Assembly: GCA_013361095.1 (NCBI GenBank)
Contig: JAATWA010000001.1
Span: 3,317,001 to 3,381,000 of the forward strand
Direction of reading: 5' to 3'
DNA length: 64,000 nt
From: Pseudanabaena biceps
GTDB taxonomy: Bacteria > Cyanobacteriota > Cyanobacteriia > Pseudanabaenales > Pseudanabaenaceae
This document shows positions 53,941-62,994 of the stretch, one piece after another. The notes under the pieces were generated by a model. The model did no database searches and was not told the DNA's origin. It was given only the letters and a program-made list of their open reading frames with translations. Positions within the stretch are counted from its first letter, which is position 1; the number at the start of each line of letters is the position of its first letter. The position numbers and the translations under genes were made by a program.

Positions 53941-54252
53941 ATGAATACCCCGTTAGTAATCGGAGCCTTAATAGTGAGTCTATTATTGCTTTGGTGGCTG
54001 CTTAGTGTCATTAAGGCTAGTTTAAAAACTGCATTTTTAGTTGTTGCCGTTGTGTTTGCTTTACAGGTATTTACGGGCATTGGTCCTCAGCAAATTTTTA
54101 ATCAAGTGGGGCAGTGGATGGGCGTATCTTTTAATAGATTTACGACTTGGTTACAAACTTGGGGAAACAAGGAGAAGTTTGACCCCGATGGTAAAAAACA
54201 GTCGTTAGTTTTGATAATTGAGTTAGCCACAATATTTATTAATGGCGACTAA
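53941..54252 (+). CDS. Small conserved membrane protein
   Basis: 103 residues. Two N-terminal membrane helices (about 5-25, VIGALIVSLLLLWWLLSVI; and 30-50, LKTAFLVVAVVFALQVFTGI) lead to a short amphipathic Trp-rich segment (GQWMGVSFNRFTTWLQTWG) and a polar tail. I do not recognise a family, though proteins of this shape occur in cyanobacteria. It is alone, with a terminator hairpin at its stop codon. Confidence 0.65.
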   Translation: MNTPLVIGALIVSLLLLWWLLSVIKASLKTAFLVVAVVFALQVFTGIGPQQIFNQVGQWMGVSFNRFTTWLQTWGNKEKFDPDGKKQSLVLIIELATIFINGD

Positions 54253-54288
54253 AAGAGAATGGCGGCGCAAAGCGCCGCCATTCTCTTT
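54252..54288. terminator. Bidirectional GCGGCGC terminator
   Basis: Perfect 17-bp stem (54252-54268/54272-54288, loop AAA) filling the 37 bp between two convergent stop codons; AAAGAGAA/TTCTCTTT ends give U-rich tails. Confidence 0.9.
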
Positions 54289-54289
54289 G

Positions 54290-55939
54290 TTAATGCACTA
54301 AAGACAAGAAAATTTCACCATTTTGAACATGGCTTTGATTGTTATCTACAGCAATGCCAACTCTTTCTAGATACTTCCCAATTGGGAATAGCAATAAATC
54401 ATCTAATTGCAGTATCTGAGCAATACTAGAGAAAGTGAACTTGTTATAGTTCTGTTTAATAAAATTTTGATCGAGATACACATAGGTAGATTGATCCTTA
54501 GGGAGTCGCGCGATCGCAGCTTGAAAATCCTTGGATGAGGCGATCGCATCTCTTTTATTTAAACTAATTGCGGATTGTAGAACTGACAAAGAATTGGAAA
54601 AATAGACATATTCTTTGGTTTGGGTATGGGCAACTACTATATTTCCCGCTACACCCGCGTAGTTGACGTTAGAAGCTGCGCTGAGATTTGTCCAGATCGT
54701 TATCGGCTGTTGATTTAGATTGATTTCGCCGACGGTCAGTTTAGCTCTATATAGCTGATCAAGCTCAGCGATCGCTGTATTTGTAGCATCGGGATCTTGT
54801 ACTTTTGCGACTAACAACCAATTAGAACCGCTATTTGTTTTTGGGGGATTTTCCTTTGGGAAGAGGGCGATCGCATAGTCACTCTGTACCCACGATAAAA
54901 CTCTGCTATCTAAGGGAATGGGAGCAAGAATATTCGTTAGAGAATTTTGCCATGAGGGCATAAGCATCTTTTCTAGGGTTTGCAGAGTTTGACTAAGATT
55001 ATTCCCAATTGCTACAGAGCCAGCGTGGGGAATTATATTGGCGATACTTTTAGAGAATGGCTGAATAGAATTAAGATTGCTATTTTGAATATTCTGCTTT
55101 ACACCTATAGCAGTTTTAAGTCGCAGCCCTGACTTATCAAGATTGAGACTCACTAATAGATTTTCTGAAGGAAAATCTGCACCTAACTCAGCGAAATTAG
55201 CATAGACAACACCAAACTTTCCTTTTTCATTGTTTCTATTATTTAATGAGGCTAAGGAGTTTTTATAGCTGTCAAGACTGGCGATCGCATTGTCAGTAGA
55301 TTTAGCCGTGTCAATAATTTGATGTAATACTCGCTTGTCATTGGCAAACAACACAAATCCATCAACAACAGTCTGGGCGATCGCAGGGCTATTGTTTTCA
55401 AAACCTGTACTTAAAATCGACAATCCCTGATATTGCTCAAAGCCAACATCTACACCACCCACCGCCAACCTTTGCCAAAAAGCATCAAGACTAGTTTTCG
55501 CAAGATCTCGATCTTGGATTGCTAAAGCTAACGCATATCCAGTTTGCAATCCATTATCAGGTTGATCATCTAAATCAAGGTTAGTTACCGCCAGAGTCAT
55601 TTCGCGATCAAGCCAAGGTTGCACATCACGCTCATAATCAAGTAACCAGTTTTGCTGTAATTGCTGTTTGATTTTGTCTAGTCTTCGACTTATCTCAGCG
55701 CGATCGCTAGTTTTTGCGGCTAACTGAGTAAATAATCCTAACTTCTCTGGCTTTACTAAAAATGATAAAAATAAAGGCGATCGCTTCGGCAATATTTGGG
55801 CGGCTTGGGGCTGATTTTTGTTAACTGCCAAAATTGAACGAGGATTTGCTCCCCATATTTTGCCTACTGTATTTAAGCTCAGTATTAGAAGCAACGCTCC
55901 TAGTATGGCTATTCCCGCAAAAACAGGTTTGATTTTCAT
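54290..55939 (-). CDS. DUF3352 family protein
   Basis: About 549 residues from MKIKPVFAGIAIL. One N-terminal membrane helix or uncleaved signal (about 5-25) leads into a large extracytoplasmic domain. RSPLFLSFLVKPEKLGLFTQ, a central QIIDTAKSTDNAIASLDSY region and repeated LRTAIG-like segments match DUF3352, a cyanobacterial family of unknown function. The frame continues to 55969 without a better start. Monocistronic. Confidence 0.8.
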   Translation of the reverse strand: MKIKPVFAGIAILGALLLILSLNTVGKIWGANPRSILAVNKNQPQAAQILPKRSPLFLSFLVKPEKLGLFTQLAAKTSDRAEISRRLDKIKQQLQQNWLLDYERDVQPWLDREMTLAVTNLDLDDQPDNGLQTGYALALAIQDRDLAKTSLDAFWQRLAVGGVDVGFEQYQGLSILSTGFENNSPAIAQTVVDGFVLFANDKRVLHQIIDTAKSTDNAIASLDSYKNSLASLNNRNNEKGKFGVVYANFAELGADFPSENLLVSLNLDKSGLRLKTAIGVKQNIQNSNLNSIQPFSKSIANIIPHAGSVAIGNNLSQTLQTLEKMLMPSWQNSLTNILAPIPLDSRVLSWVQSDYAIALFPKENPPKTNSGSNWLLVAKVQDPDATNTAIAELDQLYRAKLTVGEINLNQQPITIWTNLSAASNVNYAGVAGNIVVAHTQTKEYVYFSNSLSVLQSAISLNKRDAIASSKDFQAAIARLPKDQSTYVYLDQNFIKQNYNKFTFSSIAQILQLDDLLLFPIGKYLERVGIAVDNNQSHVQNGEIFLSLVH

Positions 55940-55965
55940 ATTAGTTACCAAATTAAATATAAAGC

Positions 55966-56145
55966 CCAAAGAAGCTGATTTGACCGCGAAGCGGACGAAT
56001 CAGCTTCTTTGGGTTCTGGTTTTTATGATGCCAACGTACTTACAGCGCTTTGCGCCCAAACCCAAACCAAGAATTTTTTTGAAAGTATCGCTTTGCAACA
56101 CTTTCAAAAAAATTCTTGTGATTCGTTTGATCGGAAATTGCTGTA
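55966..56145. repeat. Two hairpin elements upstream of the acyl-CoA synthetase gene
   Basis: 55966-55981/55998-56013 is a 16-bp stem with flank AAATTAAATATAAAGCCC. 56040-56145 is a type C element (TACAGCGCTTTGCGCCCAAA on the left, TTCGTTTGATCGGAAATTGC on the right) whose stem has started to mutate (TATCGC against GCAACA). Confidence 0.8.
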
Positions 56146-56209
56146 GGCGTAATTAAATACTGCTACATTTACTGCATTTATTAAGTCACAAAATTACCCC
56201 TCCGCCACC

Positions 56210-57748
56210 ATGAATCTAGCTCAGCTACTTTCGCAAACTGCCAAAAACTACGCTGACAAACCAGCAATTATCTTTGAAGAAACTGTTTGGACTTATCAAG
56301 ACTTCTATTGTCAAGTTAATCGATATGCGGCGATGCTCAGCGATGTGGGTATCAACAAAGGCGATCGCGTAGCGGTGCAGATGCCAAAATCTATGGAGTT
56401 TCTCTTTTTGCATTTTGCAATTCTCTCCATTGGTGCGATCGCGCTACCACTCAATCCCGACTATCGTAGCGCTGAAATAGTCTATTTCTTAACCGATTCC
56501 ACTAGTACTCTCTTCATCACAACTAGCGATCGCCTAATTAACTTGCAAGATTTCTCTAATCTAAAAATCATTCTTACCGATCAAGTTTCATCTCAAACAT
56601 TCGATAAGTGCGAGTTTCCTAATCTGTTAGGGAATCTTAGTCAACTAGTTGAGCAAGCTCCTCTTAACTATCAACCGACATATCCATCAGAGAAGCATGA
56701 TATTGCCATGATCTGCTACACATCAGGCACAACAGGAAGATCAAAAGGTGCGATGATTTCCCATCATAATCTGATTACCAATATCAAGGCGCTCCATGAG
56801 GCTTGGCAATGGAGCGATCGCGATCGCCTGTTGCATATCTTGCCACTCTTCCATGTGCATGGATTGAATGTCGCTATTCTGGGCAGTTTGTATGCGGGAG
56901 CAACCACAATCATGTTAGAGAAGTTTGATCCTCATCGCGTTTGGCAGACTCTCACAATGCAGTCATGCACAGTATTAATGGCAGTTCCCACAATTTATCA
57001 GAGATTGATCAGTACTTGGGAAAGCCTAGAAGCCAAGACAGATTTAAGCAAAATGCGATTGTTTATTTCAGGTTCTGCGCCATTAAGCGATCGCCAGTTT
57101 ACTGATTTTGAAAAACTTACAGGTTTCCGTATTCTCGAACGCTATGGCATGACTGAAACGGGCATGAATGTCTCTAATCCGATTGAATCTGAACAGCGTC
57201 AGCCCAAAAGTGTTGGCTTCCCTTTAAATGGAGTTGAGATTCGCATTGTTAATCCTGACGGAATCGATTTGGCAATGGGAGAAGTCGGCGAAGTCTGGAT
57301 TCGTGGAGAAAATGTATTTCAGGGCTATTGGCAAATGCCCGATAAAACAGCAGAGTCTTTTGTAGATGGATGGTTTCGTTCAGGGGATTTGGGCTATTTA
57401 GATCCTCGCGATCGCGGTCGCCTCTATTTGGTAAGCAGAGCTAAAGAATTGATTATTACCGCAGGATTTAATGTCTATCCTAAAGAAGTTGAAAATGTAT
57501 TAGAAAGTCATCCCTATGTTAAAGAATCTGCGATAATAGGAATGCCCGATCACGGTTTGGGTGAAAAAGTAGTATCTGCGATCGTTTTGCATGAAGGTAT
57601 GGATGCAACTAGTCAAGAAATAATTGCCTATTGCAAATGCTACTTAGCACCATACAAATGTCCTAAAAAGATTTTTAAAGTGCCAGAAATCCCCCGTAAT
57701 GCTATGGGTAAAATCCAGAAACATATTCTCCTTCAAAGACTTACCTGA
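56210..57748 (+). CDS. Acyl-CoA synthetase, MatB/ACSF3-like
   Basis: 512 residues of the ANL adenylate-forming superfamily. ATP-binding YTSGTTGRSKGA (about 170-181), HILPLFHVHGLN, ERYGMTETGMN, the hinge GDLGYLDPRDRGRLYLVSRAKELI and the catalytic Lys in PRNAMGKIQK. TETGMN and the overall length fit malonyl-CoA synthetase (MatB/ACSF3) better than long-chain ligases, but the acid substrate is not proven. There is no signal peptide. It has its own terminator. Confidence 0.85.
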   Translation: MNLAQLLSQTAKNYADKPAIIFEETVWTYQDFYCQVNRYAAMLSDVGINKGDRVAVQMPKSMEFLFLHFAILSIGAIALPLNPDYRSAEIVYFLTDSTSTLFITTSDRLINLQDFSNLKIILTDQVSSQTFDKCEFPNLLGNLSQLVEQAPLNYQPTYPSEKHDIAMICYTSGTTGRSKGAMISHHNLITNIKALHEAWQWSDRDRLLHILPLFHVHGLNVAILGSLYAGATTIMLEKFDPHRVWQTLTMQSCTVLMAVPTIYQRLISTWESLEAKTDLSKMRLFISGSAPLSDRQFTDFEKLTGFRILERYGMTETGMNVSNPIESEQRQPKSVGFPLNGVEIRIVNPDGIDLAMGEVGEVWIRGENVFQGYWQMPDKTAESFVDGWFRSGDLGYLDPRDRGRLYLVSRAKELIITAGFNVYPKEVENVLESHPYVKESAIIGMPDHGLGEKVVSAIVLHEGMDATSQEIIAYCKCYLAPYKCPKKIFKVPEIPRNAMGKIQKHILLQRLT

Positions 57749-57752
57749 AGTC

Positions 57753-57925
57753 ATGAGAAGCGCACCCTACAGGTGCGCTTCTCATAGATCACTTTTATGC
57801 AGGGATTGATTAAGCCCTCACCCCTAGCCCCTCTCCCGCAGGAGAGGGGAAATAAGAAAAATTGGGTTTTTCTCCCCTTCTCCTGCGGGAGAAGGGGTTA
57901 GGGGGATGAGGGGGAGATTCCACTC
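57753..57925. terminator. Terminator plus C-rich palindromic repeat
   Basis: A 14-bp stem (57753-57766/57772-57785) lies 4 bp after the stop at 57748. It is followed by a GCCCCTCTCC(CGCA)GGAGAGGGG repeat pair (about 57826-57898), a type common in cyanobacterial intergenic DNA and similar to the C-rich parts at 40183 and 62883. Confidence 0.82.
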
Positions 57926-57941
57926 TGCGTAAGTCATAGCT

Positions 57942-60215
57942 CTATGGATTTGGTGGACACCAAAATAGATTTTGACTAGATACTCCCAAATCTTCTAAAA
58001 TTTCTCGCATCTTTTTAGTGCATTCCATCCAATAATCTAGGCTGTCGTACATCCAATCAGGGCTAAAGTGCAAGTCATAATGGATGAGTTGCGGAATATC
58101 GGCAAACTCTTCGGTTTTCTGCTGCGAAATCAGTAGTACCCGAAATGGTTTACTGTTACATTTGATTTTCAACTTGTTCATCAAATCGATTACATAGTCT
58201 CGATTAGTCACGCCAGTACGGATAAATAGAACCTCATCGCAATGTTTTAAAGTATATAAAAACCGCTTAGCACGCGCAGAATAACGAGTTTGCATCCTCT
58301 CAAAAACAGGCTGCATATTCGCAATTGGATCGTCTGAATCTTCGACTTCATGGGCAAAAGATAGTCCAGACCATTTGGAATGATAGATACGGCGCTCAAT
58401 AGAATCGTAATAAAGATACTCGGGATTCCACATATCCTCAAAATCATGGGCAATAATATCGGCAACATCTCCCAAATTAGTCGATCGCGTCAAGTCAAAA
58501 GGAAAAGCTGGTCCATCATATTCCATTTTATATAGGAGCATTCTTGCCGCACAGCGATCGCCTAAGGGCAGTATGGCAATTCGATTGATTTCTGATAATT
58601 TACATTTATATTGCAATAACATCGTCGATTTGATCGGCGCTTTAATCCGACTCTCCAAACCGCGATCGCCAATGATCATTGTCCGAAAAGGGAGATCAGG
58701 ATTAGCGCTATCAACATAAACTCCCTCAGGCATTGCCGCTAGAGCGACCTGCACTTCCTTCCACATCGGATGAATATTATATTCTTCGTCAGACTCATTA
58801 ATGATGCGAATAGTGCGATCGCTTTCTTTTAAAATTCCGAGATGACCGTCATAGTAAAGAATCTGAGAATGCTGCGGCGCAAAGAATTTGAGAGCTGAAC
58901 AATATTGCAAATCAACATCAATGGGAATCTGGATAGAATTAGAGATATTTCTATGACTATCAATTGTGATCAATGGGAGAGTTCCTAGCTCGTCATTTTT
59001 GGCAATGTAAGTACCAGAAATAATTCCAGAATTACGTTTTAGTGCATTCTGTAGTTCTTTCCATGTGGAGGTAATATTGTAAACGCATTTGGATTTATTG
59101 ATGATTCTTAACGTCTGCACTTCTGGGCAAGAAAGAACTTGGAATCCCTGAGCATCTTGATAGATGGTAATTTCTTCGATGTTTTTAGCATTTAAGAATT
59201 TTTGTTGATTTAGTTGGATGCGATCGCGATCCAGTTGAAAAATATTCAGATCAATAGCTTCATACATCAACTGATGCCCCAAAGTATTGGGGTGAGCGAC
59301 ATCAAAGGAGACTTGAGATTTCCATCTGCCATAGCCATTGTCCAGTTGATCTAACCAATTTAAAATTGGAACTTCCCAATTCAGCATTCGACTATGGGTA
59401 TCACGCAGCAGCCAGTTATGCTCAGATCCATAGTCGCCGTGAGGATATAGCCCGCCAATGATCGGGATTGCCCCTAAATCTTGGGTCATTTGAATTAGTT
59501 GCAATAATCCACTCTCAAAGCGGCGCTGCACTGCGCGGCGATCATGTGAACGACAATTAGCTAAGCCTTCATTTCCCAAAGAGAGCGCAATAATCACAAT
59601 GTCTGGCTTCTCCATTGCGAATATAGAAGTAAACCGTTCAATTGTAATGCTGACATTTGCCCCTAATTGCGATCGGTTAACCAGTTGATGTCCATAGATT
59701 TTCTGTAAAGACTGACCGAGTTGATTTGCCCAACCATTGAGCAACCAAGCACTACAGCCCATCGCTACCGAACTACCGATAACTAAGATCTTTAGTCCCT
59801 GCGGTTTTGATTCCTGTATTTGGGTGGCGGGCGTAGAAGCGATCGCCTGTTGCAAATATCCATAGGCGTAGGGATGAATATTTCCAAAAGCAGCATCGTC
59901 AACAATTAAAGTTGAATTATTAGACTGAATATGTTCTCGTTCAATCGGAACCCAACGATTTACTCCATAGTCCGACTCCCATTGCACTTTAGCATCAGTA
60001 GTAATTCGCACATATTTATATTCAATTTTAGTTTCAGAATTTGAGAGCGTTGAAGCATCAATTTCCACATCTACCCACCAAGTCGGATAGCGATCGCCTG
60101 ATGTCTGTAGAGCTAAATAGTTTTTGATGTTCCACAATCCCAACTGAGGAATTGAGCCAATAATGCCAATCATTTCCCCATTTTGAGTGGGTGCTTTTAC
60201 CTGAAATCGATACAT
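57942..60215 (-). CDS. CBM20 - SGNH hydrolase - DUF1796 multidomain protein
   Basis: 757 residues, no signal peptide. 1-~105 is a CBM20-type starch-binding domain (GSIPQLGLWNIKNYLAL; EYKYVRI; QWESDYGVNRWVPI). About 140-330 is an SGNH/GDSL-type hydrolase: VIGSSVAMG for block I (GSS instead of GDS), LSLGNEG for block III, and DVAHPNTLGH for the Asp/His block. About 340-535 holds two similar WKE-Q-AL units. About 545-745 is DUF1796 (putative papain-like cysteine peptidase; LPLGDRCAARMLLYKMEY, GPAFPFDLTRS). A role in glycan modification is inferred from CBM20 and the next two genes. Confidence 0.8.
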   Translation of the reverse strand: MYRFQVKAPTQNGEMIGIIGSIPQLGLWNIKNYLALQTSGDRYPTWWVDVEIDASTLSNSETKIEYKYVRITTDAKVQWESDYGVNRWVPIEREHIQSNNSTLIVDDAAFGNIHPYAYGYLQQAIASTPATQIQESKPQGLKILVIGSSVAMGCSAWLLNGWANQLGQSLQKIYGHQLVNRSQLGANVSITIERFTSIFAMEKPDIVIIALSLGNEGLANCRSHDRRAVQRRFESGLLQLIQMTQDLGAIPIIGGLYPHGDYGSEHNWLLRDTHSRMLNWEVPILNWLDQLDNGYGRWKSQVSFDVAHPNTLGHQLMYEAIDLNIFQLDRDRIQLNQQKFLNAKNIEEITIYQDAQGFQVLSCPEVQTLRIINKSKCVYNITSTWKELQNALKRNSGIISGTYIAKNDELGTLPLITIDSHRNISNSIQIPIDVDLQYCSALKFFAPQHSQILYYDGHLGILKESDRTIRIINESDEEYNIHPMWKEVQVALAAMPEGVYVDSANPDLPFRTMIIGDRGLESRIKAPIKSTMLLQYKCKLSEINRIAILPLGDRCAARMLLYKMEYDGPAFPFDLTRSTNLGDVADIIAHDFEDMWNPEYLYYDSIERRIYHSKWSGLSFAHEVEDSDDPIANMQPVFERMQTRYSARAKRFLYTLKHCDEVLFIRTGVTNRDYVIDLMNKLKIKCNSKPFRVLLISQQKTEEFADIPQLIHYDLHFSPDWMYDSLDYWMECTKKMREILEDLGVSSQNLFWCPPNP

Positions 60216-60356
60216 AGAAATATTTTCTCCGAGTAGTAACGGGAGTAATTACGCCTATCGACGGCTTTGCGATCGTCTCAGGTATTAATTTGTGTTGTTA
60301 ACTTAGCATTCATTAATTAACTAGTCTGTTTTAGAAATTACACCTATAGCAATTCA

Positions 60357-60410
60357 AAAGCCAAAAGATGAGTGGCGGCGCGAAGCGCCGCCACTCATCT
60401 TTTGGCTTTT
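60357..60410. repeat. Hairpin element, 26-bp stem (flank type A)
   Basis: Perfect arms 60356/60357-60381 and 60385-60410, loop GAA, tip GGCGGCGC. The right flank ATGTCCTAAG matches the TAGGACA flank of other type A elements. It lies between two minus-strand genes, 34 bp from the debranching-like gene's stop. Confidence 0.9.
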
Positions 60411-60443
60411 ATGTCCTAAGCAACTCAAAAGTGCTGTAAGTAT

Positions 60444-62714
60444 CTAGGCTTCAATAATCACCCGAATATTGCCACGTTTTTTATTGACACGGCAAGAAGT
60501 CGAATCACCGTGACGATCAAATTCCAAGTCTAATAATGTCTGACCGATCCGTAAATTCTGAATCGAGAGATTATTGATAGAACCTAGTAAACAGGGATCG
60601 ATAATGTGCAGTTGGTTATTTGGAGCATCAGGTACGAGATTGACCATGATCGAAATTAGTTGGAAGATCGTTCCCGTAGCCCAAGCCTGTGGGGAACAGG
60701 CGACAGGATAATGCACAGGCAAGCTAAAGCCATCATGCTCGTAACCACATAACAACTCAGGTGGTCGATGATAGTGTTGGGCAATCGTCATATCTATTAA
60801 TCCTTGCGCGATTCTCAATGATTGCTTAACCAGATTTTGCGATCGCATTCCCAACGCAATGAGACTATTATCATGAGGCCAAACAGAACCAATGTGATAT
60901 CCCATCGGGTTGTAGGCTGGCGAGAGACTGCTGAGAGTGCGGATACCCCAACCGTTGAACATATCAGGTGCATTTAAACGCGAAGCTACACAGATTGCCT
61001 TCTCATGGTCAAAAATGCCTAAATTTAGACAATGCCCTGCATTAGAAGTAATGCTGTCAACTTGTTTTCCTTTGCCATCTAGAGCTAAAGCACAATAGTC
61101 TAGCTCAGGCATCCAAAAATCTTGATTGAACCGCAATTTTAAATCTTTTGCCTGAGATCGCCACAGTTCAGCCAAATCAAACAACTGTCTCTTTTCCGCT
61201 AATTCACTCATGCGGATCTTGGCTGCATATACATAGCCTTGAACTTCGCATAAAGCGATCGCACCTTCCGCAAGCTCCCCTTTACCATTGACAATACAAT
61301 TTTCGGAATCTTTCCAACCTTGATTAAGTAACCCTTTTTTAGAGGCACGGTTGTAAATGAGATAGCCAGTTTCCTGACAATTGCGATCAATCCAAGCCAT
61401 TGCCGAAATCGCATTTGACCATAGGTTATCCAAGGTGGTTTGGTCGCCAGTCCAAGCATAATATTCAGCATAGAGCATCAACCAGAGGGGAGTCGCATCC
61501 ACAGTTCCATAATAGGGAGTATGGGGAACTTCTTGACAACGCGCCATCTCACCCAGCCTGATTTCGTGGAGGATTTTGCCTTTTTGTTCATCACGCCACT
61601 CATTATCGACTTTGCCTTGAAAATGCGCCAAAATTGAGAGTGTATCACGGGCGATCGTGGGCTCTAAAACTAAAGTTTGGGAAGCTGCAATGATCGAATC
61701 TCTGCCAAATAAAGTCGAAAACCAAGGCACTCCTGCCGACAGGAAATTATTCTTTTCCGATGTTTGTCTGAGTAAATAAATATCCTGCACAGCGCGATCA
61801 ATTACTTGATTTAGCGATTTATTATCGGTTTGAATTTTGGTTGTTTGCTCTCTCCAAACTTTTTCTTCTAACAACTCTTCTGTTTTAGACTGTAAGAAAG
61901 TCTGAGGGACACTAACGTTTGAGGTAGGACAATTATTTGTAAACAAATGAATCCGATATCCCAAGGTTCTCTGTTCATGGGCTGCTAAATCTAAGCGCCA
62001 GATTGCTGTATATCCCTGAATTTCTTGAGGCTGAAAAGAATTAAATTGAATCCGAGATTCCATCAAAGCACCATCTAATCCCTCGTATGCAAGGACTATT
62101 TCTTTGGATAATAATTCTTCCGAAGACTTCTGCTCTAGATTAGGGAGATAATGCAGAAAAGTTCCTCTTTTCTCACGCTTAGCTCCTCGCACTTCAAATA
62201 GATCCAGAAAATCAGCGTCTAAACTGAGACTCAGTGTAAAACTAACTGGATGCGTATTGTAGTTGGTTACTTGCATCTGTTCAAAAAATCCACCTTTGAT
62301 CACAATTTCGCGATGGATGTCAATGGTTTCTGTTTTGATGAGATTGCCATCTTGATCTTTCAATTCTGGATTTGAACACAATACTGTCATCGCAAATCCT
62401 TTGCGAGCGGTACTACTAAAAGCAATCGGTGATCGCCCGTCAATTTGTAATTCTAAGCGACTGAGAAATCGCGTATCTCGACAAAATAAGCCCATGCTGT
62501 CCTCAATGCCGCCAATGCGACAGCTAAGGTCAGAAATATTGCCCAATGTATCGGTAATCAAGAATAAATCATCATCCTTGAGGGTCAGTGTCGAAATAGG
62601 ATGTTCACCAATTAGGCAAACCCAAGGCGAAATCAAACTTTGATCAACGGGAATAAAGGTTCTGCCGCCGACTTCAATGGTAATGGGTTCAATCTGGTCG
62701 GATATTTCAGGCAT
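60444..62714 (-). CDS. Glycogen-debranching-like (amylo-alpha-1,6-glucosidase-type) glycoside hydrolase
   Basis: 756 residues. An N-terminal beta domain (about 40-290; DSMGLFCRDTRFLSRLEL is the glycogen-debranching N-terminal signature) is followed by an (alpha/alpha)6 catalytic barrel (about 300-700). The barrel contains GVPWFSTLFGRDSIIAASQT, YYGTVDATPLWLML and GYHIGSVWPHDNSLIALGM. Family members act on branched glucans or on other oligosaccharides; the exact substrate is uncertain. It lies next to the CBM20 protein and a GT4 gene, suggesting a carbohydrate-linked group. Confidence 0.85.
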   Translation of the reverse strand: MPEISDQIEPITIEVGGRTFIPVDQSLISPWVCLIGEHPISTLTLKDDDLFLITDTLGNISDLSCRIGGIEDSMGLFCRDTRFLSRLELQIDGRSPIAFSSTARKGFAMTVLCSNPELKDQDGNLIKTETIDIHREIVIKGGFFEQMQVTNYNTHPVSFTLSLSLDADFLDLFEVRGAKREKRGTFLHYLPNLEQKSSEELLSKEIVLAYEGLDGALMESRIQFNSFQPQEIQGYTAIWRLDLAAHEQRTLGYRIHLFTNNCPTSNVSVPQTFLQSKTEELLEEKVWREQTTKIQTDNKSLNQVIDRAVQDIYLLRQTSEKNNFLSAGVPWFSTLFGRDSIIAASQTLVLEPTIARDTLSILAHFQGKVDNEWRDEQKGKILHEIRLGEMARCQEVPHTPYYGTVDATPLWLMLYAEYYAWTGDQTTLDNLWSNAISAMAWIDRNCQETGYLIYNRASKKGLLNQGWKDSENCIVNGKGELAEGAIALCEVQGYVYAAKIRMSELAEKRQLFDLAELWRSQAKDLKLRFNQDFWMPELDYCALALDGKGKQVDSITSNAGHCLNLGIFDHEKAICVASRLNAPDMFNGWGIRTLSSLSPAYNPMGYHIGSVWPHDNSLIALGMRSQNLVKQSLRIAQGLIDMTIAQHYHRPPELLCGYEHDGFSLPVHYPVACSPQAWATGTIFQLISIMVNLVPDAPNNQLHIIDPCLLGSINNLSIQNLRIGQTLLDLEFDRHGDSTSCRVNKKRGNIRVIIEA

Positions 62715-62744
62715 ATTTTTTTATTGATAATATTTTGGGATAAG

Positions 62745-62975
62745 TAACTAGGTATAATCCAAAACCTGTGACGCACGCTGCGCGTGCGCCATAGGTTTTG
62801 GGGTTTTATATTTAATTGTGCTACTTAGACATGTTGTAGTAATTAATAACTAATGTAAGGAAATTTTCAAATTTCAATAGTAACCCCTCCCTAACCCTCC
62901 CCTTGCAAAGGGGAGGGAACTAAATTTCTAGTTTTCCCCCTTTGCAAGGGGGAATTAAAGGGGGTTTTAAGACTT
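62745..62975. repeat. Decayed hairpin element and C-rich repeat
   Basis: 62759-62801 is an imperfect stem (CCAAAACCTGTGACGCACGC against GCGTGCGCCATAGGTTTTGG) with flank TTTTATATTTAATTGTGCTAC. 62880-62970 holds CCCTCCCTAACCCTCCCC(TTGCAA)GGGG-like palindromes. The 280-bp gap shows nothing else. Confidence 0.7.
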
Positions 62976-62994
62976 GTGTACACGGTGCAATAAG

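Noticed and set aside
57814..57925. C-rich palindromes as a novel element
   Set aside because: CCCCTCTCC/GGAGAGGGG repeats are widespread in cyanobacterial intergenic DNA and already well known.
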